Notes: generated by a model not told the origin, from the letters alone. A stretch of DNA of 25,362 nucleotides from an uncultured Eubacterium sp. (GCA_910584595.1 CAJUBQ010000065.1:1-25362), one strand, 5' to 3'; shown: positions 1 to 6,375, counted from the first letter of the stretch. Translations and numbers: made by a program.

Positions 1-163
1 GCTTCGCGCCTAAGTCTTCGTAAGCGCTGGATTTCACCTCCGTTAAAAGCGCCCCCTTTAACGTCCTTTCAGAGGATGTTCCAGCCAGCAAAACCATTTC
101 ACCAGGCGCAAAGTCTGTCTATGAAAAGCTTAAGTTAATGACATTGGGCCGTGAATAGTATCC
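1..163. repeat. Dispersed repeat, left copy (inverted relative to window end)
   Basis: Bases 80-163 match the reverse complement of 25281-25362 with scattered differences and a small gap. The first 19 bases (TCCAGCCAGCAAAACCATT) are identical, as is the core TTAAGTTAATGA, and both end in GTGAATAGTA. Bases 1-79 probably belong to the same element, because they run on without a break, but the partner copy leaves the window before this part can be compared. No open reading frame of note lies in it. The family is unidentified; it could be the end of an insertion sequence or a non-coding dispersed repeat. Confidence 0.75.
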
Positions 164-326
164 ATAAAGAATTTTTGATATATAAAAATATGAATGTTGG
201 AGAAGCATAAGATGGATGGCCAACATTGTTTCGATTGGAAATAATGCCAGCCATGATTCATGATAATAGAAAATTTATAAAATTTGCTTTTATTATTGAA
301 ATACATAAACTATTTAGCTGGATAGT
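164..326. other. Intergenic stretch holding the 3' flank of the duplicated bla module
   Basis: No gene is seen here. Bases about 188-265 resemble the two sides of the MITE at 2452-2607. The part reading TTTCGATTGGAAATAATGCC matches TTTCCGATTGGATAGAATGC just right of that MITE, and GAAGCATA occurs on the left of both. This is therefore the downstream flank of the blaR1-type gene, shared by both copies of a tandem duplication. Confidence 0.5.
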
Positions 327-1694
327 TTAGAAAGTTGCGGAGGCGGGTTCATGTCGACAGGGTTTACAGGTAACTTCGTTGGTCAGGACGTTCGATACAA
401 TCGTATGACACTGTTTACAATATTTGACAGTATAAAAAGAAACGATGCAGCTTGTGCCATTGCATTTCGAATGTCTCTTTTCCAGACCGGTTGCATAATG
501 GTGATGACAGTCTTTCGCAATCCGGTCAGGCATTATATATTTTTGCGTATCTGCCAGTATGGCGTTGTCTTCCAACATAAGATAGGCATCTGTATATTGG
601 AAAGCAAATTCATCTATTGGTATATCTGGTATGTCAGATCCGGCAGTATCTTTGTATGCAATAGAAATCCAGTCGGATTGTGCCAGCTCTTTGTGAAAAG
701 TGCTCCAGTTTTTCAGATGAATGGTAGGTGGTGAATAGGCGGCAGCCGGGATACTGGAAGCAATCAGCATCAGGCAAAAAAATACCGGGGCCAGCCATCG
801 TCTGTTTTTTATTGGTGTTTTTATTTTTATGATTCTGTTGTTTAGAAATCGTTTGTTGTTTTTAAAAAAATAAATGGCCGGCTGTGCAGAACGGATGGGG
901 ATGGCTGTCATATCAATCAGCATATGCCCATATAAGTTTTGTGTTTTTGGAGGAAGATTTTTTATCAGAGATTCGTCACAATTTAGTTCCTGAATATTAT
1001 TCAATTCCTTCCAAAACAGAAAAATGAATGGATTATAAACATGCGCCAGTACAGCAGTCATGCCAAGCAGACGTATGAAAAAATCATGTGATTTTATATG
1101 ATGCAGTTCATGCAGCAAGACAATTTTTATGCCGGACTTTGGGACCGCGTGTGTCAGAACAATGACCGGACGAAAAAATCCGCAGGTATAAGGGGAAGCT
1201 TCTGAATCCGAAAATAGGATAGAAATTTTTCTGCTAATATGTAGATTGCTGCAAAGTTCTTTCATAAGTGCATGATACTTTGTATATGGAGTACATGTTA
1301 AATTCATTTGTTTACGAAATCGGAAATACAGGTATAACTGGTGTATCATCAAAGATGATACGAGGATCATCCATACAGCAAGCAATGCCTTGTGTGCATC
1401 AGGTATAGAGGCTATAAAAAAATGATTTCCATCCTGAACGATGGTTTGGTCCAAATAAATGGGAGCGCCATCTGCAGGCAGGTTGTCCGGTGCATTTGGT
1501 GAAGTTAACCGAAGTATCAGATGCTTAAAAAGCGGAAAAGGAATCAGGTAAAATACTAAGCATAGTTTGAGAATACGATACCGCAATGCAGCACAAATGG
1601 ATGAATCAAATAGTCTTGTCAGCATAAAATAAATAAGAAAAGGTATTGTCCCACAAGCTGTCATAGTAGTTAACAATGATATGAGTAATGGCAT
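327..1694 (-). CDS. BlaR1-like M56 family membrane metalloprotease / sensor
   Basis: This is a 455-residue BlaR1/MecR1-type protein. In that family a membrane zinc protease is activated by an external signal and causes a BlaI-type repressor to be inactivated. Visible are N-terminal membrane segments (about 1-25 and 40-60), another near 103-123, the zinc motif HELHH at 195-199 with the downstream ELNCDE (about 236-241) supplying the usual third ligand, and a last membrane segment near 303-320. The outer C-terminal part (about 130 residues) has many Cys and His (for example CKQC and CKPC) and shows no penicillin-binding SxxK-type domain, so it need not sense beta-lactams. The start is the ATG preceded by AGGAGGAAACCT; an upstream in-frame ATG lies inside the relic repressor gene. 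Its own repressor gene (1711-1983) is broken, so its likely partner is the BlaI-type protein at 2677-3078. Confidence 0.85.
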   Translation of the reverse strand: MPLLISLLTTMTACGTIPFLIYFMLTRLFDSSICAALRYRILKLCLVFYLIPFPLFKHLILRLTSPNAPDNLPADGAPIYLDQTIVQDGNHFFIASIPDAHKALLAVWMILVSSLMIHQLYLYFRFRKQMNLTCTPYTKYHALMKELCSNLHISRKISILFSDSEASPYTCGFFRPVIVLTHAVPKSGIKIVLLHELHHIKSHDFFIRLLGMTAVLAHVYNPFIFLFWKELNNIQELNCDESLIKNLPPKTQNLYGHMLIDMTAIPIRSAQPAIYFFKNNKRFLNNRIIKIKTPIKNRRWLAPVFFCLMLIASSIPAAAYSPPTIHLKNWSTFHKELAQSDWISIAYKDTAGSDIPDIPIDEFAFQYTDAYLMLEDNAILADTQKYIMPDRIAKDCHHHYATGLEKRHSKCNGTSCIVSFYTVKYCKQCHTIVSNVLTNEVTCKPCRHEPASATF

Positions 1695-1747
1695 AGGTTT
1701 CCTCCTGCATTTAAACAGATGCATCATGATTCGGAATCTGTTTGTTT

Positions 1748-1927
1748 AGGAACTGTATGTAAATAACTTAAACCATTTGCTTGTCTTTTTCTCCGATAGC
1801 GCTGTTCAAAAATCAGTTACATAGCCCGCTACAGCGTGCCCCTTAGGGTATGCGCCTGATTTTTGAACAGCGCTATCGAAGAAAAATCCTGCGCAACTGC
1901 TTTAAGTTATTTACATACAGTTCCTTA
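1748..1927. mobile_element. Palindromic MITE-like element, copy 1 (with TTA flanks)
   Basis: A near-perfect long palindrome of 174 bp (1751-1924) starts GGAACTGTA and ends TACAGTTCC, flanked on both sides by TTA, which looks like a 3-bp target duplication. The terminal 20 bases, GGAACTGTATGTAAATAACT, are exactly complementary at the other end. The inner part has a second long stem (CGATAGCGCTG ... CAGCGCTATCG) and a loop region containing ACATAGCCCGC. It has no coding capacity. Compared with copies 2 and 3 it carries about 18 extra bases in the loop. Comparison with the intact repressor gene shows the empty site: removing the element plus one TTA restores an uninterrupted reading frame match. 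Confidence 0.85.
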
Positions 1928-1953
1928 GAAATTCATAGAAATGCTCAATTTCA

Positions 1954-1977
1954 GTTCGTTATAAAGTTCGTTATAAA
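1954..1977. repeat. 12-bp tandem duplication (two units of GTTCGTTATAAA)
   Basis: The unit GTTCGTTATAAA occurs twice in direct succession next to the deletion joint of the relic repressor gene. It probably arose during the same rearrangement. Confidence 0.8.
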
Positions 1978-2015
1978 ATTCATCTTTTGCATTCTGCTCG
2001 TAGTACTATAGTCAC

Positions 2016-2044
2016 ATATTACTAAGAAATATGATAAATGTCAA
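2016..2044 (-). promoter_or_regulatory. Promoter reading into relic blaI and the BlaR1-like gene
   Basis: On the minus strand, TTGACA (2039-2044), a 17-bp spacer and TAATAT (2016-2021) form a plausible sigma-A promoter about 35 bases before the relic start codon. Just downstream is a partial dyad, TAGTA ... TACTA (about 2001-2024), which could be an operator. It would transcribe the relic, the MITE hairpin and then the BlaR1-like gene. Confidence 0.55.
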
Positions 2045-2070
2045 TACATAAATACGAAAAATAATAGATA

Positions 2071-2111
2071 TTGACAAAAATGTAGTTTAATGTTATTCTA
2101 AAAATATGTAG
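2071..2111 (+). promoter_or_regulatory. Divergent promoter with paired TGTAG boxes (module 1)
   Basis: TTGACA (2071-2076), a 17-bp spacer and TATTCT (2094-2099) precede the 60-residue ORF. TGTAG occurs at 2081-2085 inside the spacer and again at 2107-2111, 26 bp apart. The promoter at 3174-3202 has the same two boxes at the same distance and the same 4-bp gap after TTGACA. BlaI/MecI proteins are known to bind dyads containing TACA/TGTA, so these are candidate operator half-sites. Confidence 0.6.
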
Positions 2112-2206
2112 AACGAATTTGCAATAATTGCTTCGCATAAAATTGAAGGAAAGTTCGGTTAGTTATAAATCTGCTTTTCAGAAAGGATAATTAATGGAGT
2201 AGCGGA

Positions 2207-2389
2207 ATGATAATATTTTTCTCGATATCGTTACTGATATTTATTTTGGCATTGATAGGAAGTGCGTGCGTAGTTAAGGTCAGAAAAAAAATGAATCCTG
2301 TCATGTTTGTAATGTCTTTTCTGCTGCTGTTGTTTTTGGCGATGGCATCGGCTGTGTTTTCTTTATGTTTTGGGTTTTTTATGAGATAA
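2207..2389 (+). CDS. Small two-helix membrane peptide, unknown function
   Basis: This is a 60-residue peptide with two hydrophobic stretches (about 2-23 and 32-58) joined by a short basic segment (KVRKKMNP), as expected for a hairpin membrane protein with the loop inside. GGAG lies seven bases before the ATG. It is the first gene after the divergent promoter at 2071 and is therefore a likely target of BlaI-type control. The family is not recognised. Small membrane proteins next to BlaI-type switches could be immunity or stress proteins, but that is a guess. No other gene follows before the MITE at 2452. Confidence 0.6.
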   Translation: MIIFFSISLLIFILALIGSACVVKVRKKMNPVMFVMSFLLLLFLAMASAVFSLCFGFFMR

Positions 2390-2448
2390 ATTGCGCCTGA
2401 TAATCAGGTTCCGGTTCAACTTAAGGAGTGTGAAGCATATGGCTGGCA

Positions 2449-2610
2449 TTAGGAACTGTAAAGAAATAACTTGTAATATTCCTTGTCTTTTTCTTCGAGA
2501 GCGCCAGTGAAAAATCAGTTACATAGCCCGCTATGCGCCTGATTTTTCGTTGGCGCTCTCGAAGAAAAATTCTGCGGACTATTTGCAAGTTATTTCTTTA
2601 CAGTTCCTTA
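2449..2610. mobile_element. Palindromic MITE-like element, copy 2 (with TTA flanks)
   Basis: A 156-bp palindrome (2452-2607) has the same ends as copy 1 (GGAACTGTA / TACAGTTCC), TTA on each side, and the same orientation of the core. Its terminal 20 bases, GGAACTGTAAAGAAATAACT, differ from copy 1 but are again exactly complementary at the other end. The inner stem has two departures from perfect complementarity, and both would be G-U pairs in a plus-strand RNA. It sits in the downstream flank of the second bla module; the equivalent flank at 188-265 lacks the element. Confidence 0.85.
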
Positions 2611-2633
2611 TTTCCGATTGGATAGAATGCCGG

Positions 2634-2660
2634 CTATGATACTGCTGTGAGTAATGGCAT
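2634..2660 (-). pseudogene. Stub of a deleted blaR1-like gene
   Basis: After the intact repressor gene a ribosome site (GCAGGAGAAAATTT) and ATGCCATTACTCA closely repeat the start of the BlaR1-like gene at 1694 (ATGCCATTACTCA identical). After about six codons the match is lost, and the next sequence (ATCATAGCCGGCATTC on the minus strand) matches the region downstream of the other blaR1-like gene. The whole protease gene has thus been deleted, leaving a nine-codon reading frame including stop. Confidence 0.7.
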
Positions 2661-2676
2661 AAATTTTCTCCTGCAT

Positions 2677-3078
2677 TTAAATCGATGAATCATCATTTGG
2701 AAGCTGTTCATCAAGAAATTGATGTAGATGCTCAATTTCTTCTTTGGAAAGCTTTGTTTTTTTTGTAAAAGATACAAGGAACTTCGTAACAGAATTTCCA
2801 TAAGAAGTTTCAATAAATTTATTTGCCCAGATACCTGACAACTCCTCTTCCGAAACTTTTGCTTTATAAGATCGCTTATAACCTTTTCGGCTGGAAGTAA
2901 GTACATTTTTTTGAATCAATCGGCTCAGGTAAGTGTGAATGGTTGTTTGCGCCCAGTCATGCCCCTTTTGTTCGTTGCAGTAGCGGACGATTTCTGCAAA
3001 AAACAATTCTTTGTCGCTTTGCCAAAAAAGCTGCATCAATTCGTATTCAATTTCAGATAATCCATAATAAGAATTCAT
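2677..3078 (-). CDS. BlaI/MecI/CopY family transcriptional repressor
   Basis: This 133-residue protein has the normal length for BlaI-type repressors. The N-terminal winged helix covers about 1-72, with the recognition-helix region WAQTTIHTYLSRLIQKN (42-58), typical of the family (compare W-x-x-x-T-V-x-T-x-L-x-R-L), followed by a wing rich in Gly, Tyr and Arg. The C-terminal dimerisation part ends EEIEHLHQFLDEQ. Such proteins bind as dimers to operators in their own and the target promoter and are removed when a BlaR1-type protease is activated. Here the divergent promoter region holds three TGTAGAAT-like boxes. The gene is transcribed away from the secreted-protein gene at 3495. Its own blaR1 is deleted, so control by the BlaR1-like protein at 327-1694 in trans is likely but unproven. 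Confidence 0.9.
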   Translation of the reverse strand: MNSYYGLSEIEYELMQLFWQSDKELFFAEIVRYCNEQKGHDWAQTTIHTYLSRLIQKNVLTSSRKGYKRSYKAKVSEEELSGIWANKFIETSYGNSVTKFLVSFTKKTKLSKEEIEHLHQFLDEQLPNDDSSI

Positions 3079-3111
3079 CTTTTACATTCCCCTTCGTATT
3101 ATAATAACTTT

Positions 3112-3140
3112 ATTTTATAAGAAAAAATGCAAAGGGTCAA
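3112..3140 (-). promoter_or_regulatory. Promoter of the BlaI-type repressor gene
   Basis: On the minus strand, TTGACC (3135-3140), a 17-bp spacer and TAAAAT (3112-3117) lie about 35 bases before the start codon. A TGTAGAAT box (minus strand, 3148-3155) lies directly upstream of the -35 element, which suggests autoregulation. Confidence 0.65.
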
Positions 3141-3147
3141 TACTGAT

Positions 3148-3217
3148 ATTCTACAAAATATTAGAAAAACATATTGACAAGCATGTAGAATGATTGTATA
3201 CTATGAATGTGTAGAAT
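3148..3217 (+). promoter_or_regulatory. BlaI-type operator-promoter region for the secreted-protein gene
   Basis: TTGACA (3174-3179), a 17-bp spacer and TATACT (3197-3202) form a near-consensus promoter. TGTAGAAT occurs at 3184-3191 inside the spacer and at 3210-3217 just after the -10, 26 bp apart, and in inverted form (ATTCTACA) at 3148-3155. A repressor bound at these boxes would cover both the promoter and the start of transcription. Confidence 0.65.
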
Positions 3218-3494
3218 GAATGAAAATAAAGGAGGAATAGTTAATTTATATATACATTATAGTTCAGTTAGATGCAAGTCTAACTATAAGAGTGTAAAAA
3301 TATGTGAAAACAGAATCTTATTATCGTTTATTTTTAGTAATTTTTACTTTAATAAATTATTTAGTTTAATCTATTAATAAAATAACATAACTGAAAGAGG
3401 GTGATTTTAATGTGGGATAACAAAGCAAAGAAGAACTGTTAGAGTCAAACGGAAAAAATTGAAGAGATACGTGTGAGAAAAATGGAGGATATTT
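3218..3494 (+). other. Long AT-rich leader before the secreted-protein gene
   Basis: About 280 bases lie between the promoter and the gene. A strong Shine-Dalgarno sequence, AAAGGAGG (3229-3236), has no ATG, GTG or TTG at a normal distance, so it is an orphan site. A small hairpin, AGTTAGA-TGCAAG-TCTAACT, lies at 3266-3285. A 10-codon reading frame is at 3410-3442. The length and the orphan site suggest either a lost small gene or leader-based control. Confidence 0.4.
3410..3442 (+). CDS. Possible 10-residue leader peptide or frameshifted small ORF
   Basis: ATG follows GAAAGAGGGTGATTTTA, a reasonable ribosome site, and encodes MWDNKAKKNC then stop. In the next frame the text continues as KEELLESNGKN then stop, so one added base after GC would give a 17-residue hydrophilic peptide. 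It may be a leader peptide, a frameshifted relic or chance. Confidence 0.25.
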   Translation: MWDNKAKKNC

Positions 3495-4406
3495 ATGAAA
3501 AATTTAATAAAGAAAATGTTATGCTTAATTCTCGTTGGTACGTTAACTTTAGGAACAAGTACTACGGTGCTGGCAAATGAAAAAGAAGAATTTGCAAGTA
3601 TTGATCCTTATACTATTGAAGGGCAGTATGTTCAAAAACTTGTTGATATTAATGAAGATGGTTTGGATAAATTATCATTGAAAGAAGCTTCTGAATTATT
3701 TGAGGAAGCATTTGAGGTTCCTGCAAGTAGTTTCTCGGAAGAAGAAATAAGACTTGCGCTTGACGGATTGTCATTTGGGCTGAAATTTCAGAATGATATG
3801 CAAATAATTAAATTAAATGAAGAATACGAACCATCATATAGCCCTAATGCGCGATCTACAACAGGAAATAAGTCATATAGTGGAAATGTTGGAGTTGCAT
3901 GGGTACGTGATACTACAAGTGGCCATTCTCCATTGACGTTGGGTGAGATTTTATCTGGGTCATATACGCTGGAAGTTGACTATATTACTTTAGATACGGC
4001 AGCTTCTATTTTAGCTAGTAGTGCAAGTTATGATTCGTATTCGGATTTAGTTCAGGCATTAGCTGTTAATGCTACAGCTACAGTTCTTACAAATAAGATA
4101 ATACGTGTTTTAGGTTTAGCAAGTGGCTGGAAAGCTACCGTAGCGTCTATCGCGGTAAGTACAGCAGTCGGGTGTGGTTGGAATTGGCTACAGAAGATAG
4201 ATCGCAGTAGAATGTATGATTGCTTTAGCACAATGGATGGTTCAGCAGCTAAAAGGGATATGATGAAGGTTCAGTTTATGTGGGCATCAAATATGGTAAA
4301 TAAATTTTATACTAAAATGTCAAAAACAACAGTATTGCCAAATCCGTTTCCTGGGACATATGGTGATTGGTATACAAATAAGTATGGCTATTTATATGGA
4401 TATTAA
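3495..4406 (+). CDS. Secreted protein of unknown function under BlaI-type control
   Basis: This 303-residue protein has a clear signal peptide (MKNLIKKMLCLILVGTLTLG, cleavage likely after VLA near residue 27). GGAGG lies six bases before the ATG. The mature N-terminal part (about 28-112) is acidic and helical. The region from about 160-230 is rich in Ala, Ser, Thr and small hydrophobics, with a possible membrane-active stretch around ASGWKATVASIAVSTAVG. The tail is rich in Tyr, Gly and Trp (GDWYTNKYGYLYGY). No catalytic motif is recognised. It is the first gene after the BlaI-type operator region and is followed after about 80 bases by a small membrane protein. That pair fits a secreted effector (for example a bacteriocin-like protein) with a membrane partner, or an envelope-stress protein; neither is proven. 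Confidence 0.75.
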   Translation: MKNLIKKMLCLILVGTLTLGTSTTVLANEKEEFASIDPYTIEGQYVQKLVDINEDGLDKLSLKEASELFEEAFEVPASSFSEEEIRLALDGLSFGLKFQNDMQIIKLNEEYEPSYSPNARSTTGNKSYSGNVGVAWVRDTTSGHSPLTLGEILSGSYTLEVDYITLDTAASILASSASYDSYSDLVQALAVNATATVLTNKIIRVLGLASGWKATVASIAVSTAVGCGWNWLQKIDRSRMYDCFSTMDGSAAKRDMMKVQFMWASNMVNKFYTKMSKTTVLPNPFPGTYGDWYTNKYGYLYGY

Positions 4407-4486
4407 TTCGTACCATATGGTATGAAAAGTGTGTATGAGTGATAGAGCTTCAAGAATCATAGAGACATAAGAAGGAGATGTATGGA

Positions 4487-4768
4487 TTGGCAAAAAAAGT
4501 ATTGTCGGCAATTGGTTTCATTATAATACTAAGTATTAATTTCCTTGGTCTCGAATTTTTTATATATTATTTGTTTGATAAAGAAGGGCCTTACGGATAT
4601 TTTCATTATCTTACCATACCAGTTATTTGCTCGATTACCCTGTTTTTCATAAAATTGATAGAAAAGTTAAGATATTTTCCTGCGTATATCGTTGATATCA
4701 TTGTTTTATCAGCAATATTTCTGGGATTGGGGGAACTGAAAATTTTACTTGTCTTAGGTTGTTTATAA
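4487..4768 (+). CDS. Small membrane protein, possible partner of the secreted protein
   Basis: This protein of about 93 residues has three hydrophobic segments (about 7-27, 39-57 and 66-90 from the chosen start). AAGGAG (4472-4477) directly touches the ATG at 4478, which leaves no spacer. The in-frame TTG at 4487 lies nine bases from it and gives MAKKVLSAIG, so TTG is preferred; the ATG at 4478 would add three residues. It lies 80 bases after the secreted-protein gene, ahead of a strong terminator, and is probably cotranscribed. The family is not recognised. Its size and topology fit an immunity-like protein, by inference from context only. Confidence 0.6.
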   Translation: MAKKVLSAIGFIIILSINFLGLEFFIYYLFDKEGPYGYFHYLTIPVICSITLFFIKLIEKLRYFPAYIVDIIVLSAIFLGLGELKILLVLGCL

Positions 4769-4771
4769 CCG

Positions 4772-4815
4772 AATAAACCCCTGCCTGCAAAAAGTAATGC
4801 AGGCAGGGGTTTATT
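4772..4815. terminator. Strong bidirectional terminator
   Basis: An 18-bp perfect stem, AATAAACCCCTGCCTGCA (4772-4789) with TGCAGGCAGGGGTTTATT (4798-4815), has an 8-base loop. It ends the plus-strand operon and overlaps the stop codon of the minus-strand regulator gene (stop at 4811-4813). Confidence 0.9.
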
Positions 4816-5965
4816 CTCTTACATGTGCCAGCACCATCAAAGCCAGCTTAAATGTCATAGCATCTTCAAATTTGCGGATATCAAGTCCCAGTCGTTTTTC
4901 CAGCCGTTCGAGCCGGTATACGAGCGTATTCCGGTGCAAGTACAATTGCCTGGCTGTTTCAGAAATATTCAGATTGTTTTCATAAAATATGTGTATGGTA
5001 TGCTGTGTTTCCTCATCTAAGTCATCCGGCAGATGGGCGCCAAACACCTCGTATAAAAAGGTATTGCATAAATCTGTCGGGAGTTCGGCGATCAGACGGC
5101 CGATGCCAAGTCTGTCGTAGGCAATGGTGTCTTGTTCTGCAAAAAAAGTACGCCGGATGTTTAGAGCGGTTAAGGCTTCATGGTATAGCCTGCCAAGCTG
5201 TGAAAAGCTGTCTGCTGTTGTGCTGTAGCCGATATGTGTCTGTACAAGCGCTTCGGCGCGCAGCGTATCGGCTAATGTCTGTGCAAAACGTTTCAGGCAG
5301 CAGGAAATATATTCGGTATCCGGCGGCAGCGTATTTTTTTTCTTTCGTGTAGTTTTTATTTCAGAAGTCTTGTATTCTTTTAAAATATTAGAAATATCCT
5401 TCATGAGAAGCAGGTGGTTTTCATCCAATTCACAGCAAAGATCCATTTTATGTCCGGCAAATGCATGTTCAAGCGTCTGATACGCATAAGAGTCGGCAAA
5501 CCCATCCTGACATTCGATTACGAAAGCAGCCCAGGAAGCTGCGCTCAGCTTTAGTTTTTTGATCTGACGATTTATTTCGGAAGCAGTCAGTGATCCATTT
5601 ACCAGGCTGCGAATAAAGCCGGATTTTGTTACAGATTCCTCCTGAGATTCCAGCAAATGCTTTAGCTGGCAGACGGTTAGCCGGCCGATGGTAAACGAAT
5701 CCGGAGCAAAATTGGAAACGAGCAGCACATAAGAGAGTGTGTCAGAGGTTATGATCTTAAAATAATGAAACGTTCCCAATGATTGGCTGTCTACATTTGA
5801 ATGAATGAATTCTAAAACGCTGTTTGTTAATGATTCAGGCGTAGTTGCAGAAGTATTTGAATGATTGATATAAAAAGCGGTGCAGTTTCCATCCGGATCA
5901 TATAAGATCATAGGAATCTGTGAAATTTCTGTAACTTCTTCCAGTATTTTCTGTAATTTTTTCAT
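4811..5965 (-). CDS. CdaR/PucR family transcriptional regulator
   Basis: This 384-residue regulator belongs to the CdaR (sugar diacid)/PucR type. The C-terminal end carries the family's helix-turn-helix: an N-x-N-x-S-x-T-A-R-x-L-x-x-H-R-N-T-L pattern (NNLNISETARQLYLHRNTLV, about 328-347), followed by RLERLEKRLGLDIR. The middle (about 130-300) fits the degenerate GGDEF-like domain of this family. The N-terminal part (1-100) looks like a small sensory domain that starts with a helical segment and a DPDG turn; its ligand is unknown. The start follows GGAGGAATTCTAT. It is transcribed alone, from a promoter at 6027-6055. It lies just after the sugar ABC ATPase gene on the same strand, so it may control sugar uptake, but that is only positional. 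Confidence 0.85.
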   Translation of the reverse strand: MKKLQKILEEVTEISQIPMILYDPDGNCTAFYINHSNTSATTPESLTNSVLEFIHSNVDSQSLGTFHYFKIITSDTLSYVLLVSNFAPDSFTIGRLTVCQLKHLLESQEESVTKSGFIRSLVNGSLTASEINRQIKKLKLSAASWAAFVIECQDGFADSYAYQTLEHAFAGHKMDLCCELDENHLLLMKDISNILKEYKTSEIKTTRKKKNTLPPDTEYISCCLKRFAQTLADTLRAEALVQTHIGYSTTADSFSQLGRLYHEALTALNIRRTFFAEQDTIAYDRLGIGRLIAELPTDLCNTFLYEVFGAHLPDDLDEETQHTIHIFYENNLNISETARQLYLHRNTLVYRLERLEKRLGLDIRKFEDAMTFKLALMVLAHVRE

Positions 5966-6026
5966 ATAGAATTCCTCCGCTTCCAGAGTGTATTTTGCAT
6001 ATACAAGCTAAACAATTGTCTGTTTT

Positions 6027-6055
6027 ATCATATCACAAATAAGAAAGGAAGCCAA
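6027..6055 (-). promoter_or_regulatory. Promoter of the CdaR-type regulator gene
   Basis: On the minus strand, TTGGCT (6050-6055), a 17-bp spacer and TATGAT (6027-6032) lie about 60 bases before the start codon. The -35 region overlaps the end of a hairpin arm (6041-6052). Confidence 0.6.
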
Positions 6056-6087
6056 TACCGGGTTGGTGGTATGATGCTTCCTTTCTT
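6041..6087. terminator. Hairpin between the ABC ATPase and regulator genes
   Basis: The arms AAGAAAGGAAGC (6041-6052) and GCTTCCTTTCTT (6076-6087) form a 12-bp stem, with an inner ATACC/GGTAT stem in the loop. On the minus strand it lies between the ABC ATPase and the regulator promoter and ends in a T-containing tract. It may be a terminator for read-through, or an operator, because it overlaps the promoter. Confidence 0.5.
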
Positions 6088-6315
6088 AATATAAGTATTA
6101 TGATTGTAGTATTTTAATACTGATAGCCTGCTGTAAACAGGACTTATGCGCAACGATAAAAATATTATAAATAAAAAGTTACTATATGGAAATAACGTAC
6201 GTACAAAATACAATACATTATTTCTGTCAATGATAACAAATCAGGTACAGAACTATAAGTAAAACGATAAACCAAGTTTGCCATACAGCGCTGTAACATA
6301 GAAATAATCAATGGA

Positions 6316-6354
6316 ACTACATAACAGTCCAGATAAACTGAACTGTTATGTAGT
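6316..6354. terminator. Hairpin downstream of the ABC ATPase gene
   Basis: A 13-bp perfect stem, ACTACATAACAGT (6316-6328) with ACTGTTATGTAGT (6342-6354), lies 22 bases after the stop codon of the minus-strand ATPase gene. There is no long T tract, so it may protect the transcript's 3' end as much as terminate. The core TAACAGT/ACTGTTA recurs in the hairpin at 25236-25277. Apart from these hairpins and the promoter, nothing is seen in 5966-6375. Confidence 0.55.
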
Positions 6355-6375
6355 GATGCGAAATAACTGTTATGA

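Larger units (their letters stand above)
1711..1983 (-). pseudogene. Relic of a BlaI/MecI-type repressor gene, internally deleted and interrupted by a MITE
   Basis: On the minus strand the start context (ATGAATTTTATAACGAAC after AAAAG) matches the start of the intact repressor gene at 3078. The end encodes EIEHFYEFLNKQIPNHDASV then stop, which aligns without gaps to the last 20 residues of the intact repressor (EIEHLHQFLDEQLPNDDSSI, 11 identical). About 105 codons between these parts are missing. The joint lies at GAAATTGA, a sequence present at both deletion ends in the intact gene. A palindromic element (1751-1924) then splits the remaining C-terminal part. In frame from the start codon a stop follows after ten codons, so no functional repressor can be made. 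Confidence 0.8.

Noticed and set aside
351..734. 127-codon plus-strand ORF at the left end
   Set aside because: It lies antisense to the C-terminal part of the BlaR1-like gene, has no ribosome site and matches no family.
2634..2906. 90-codon minus-strand ORF overlapping the repressor gene
   Set aside because: It is the alternative frame of the BlaI-type gene running into the blaR1 stub; the BlaI frame is clearly the real one.
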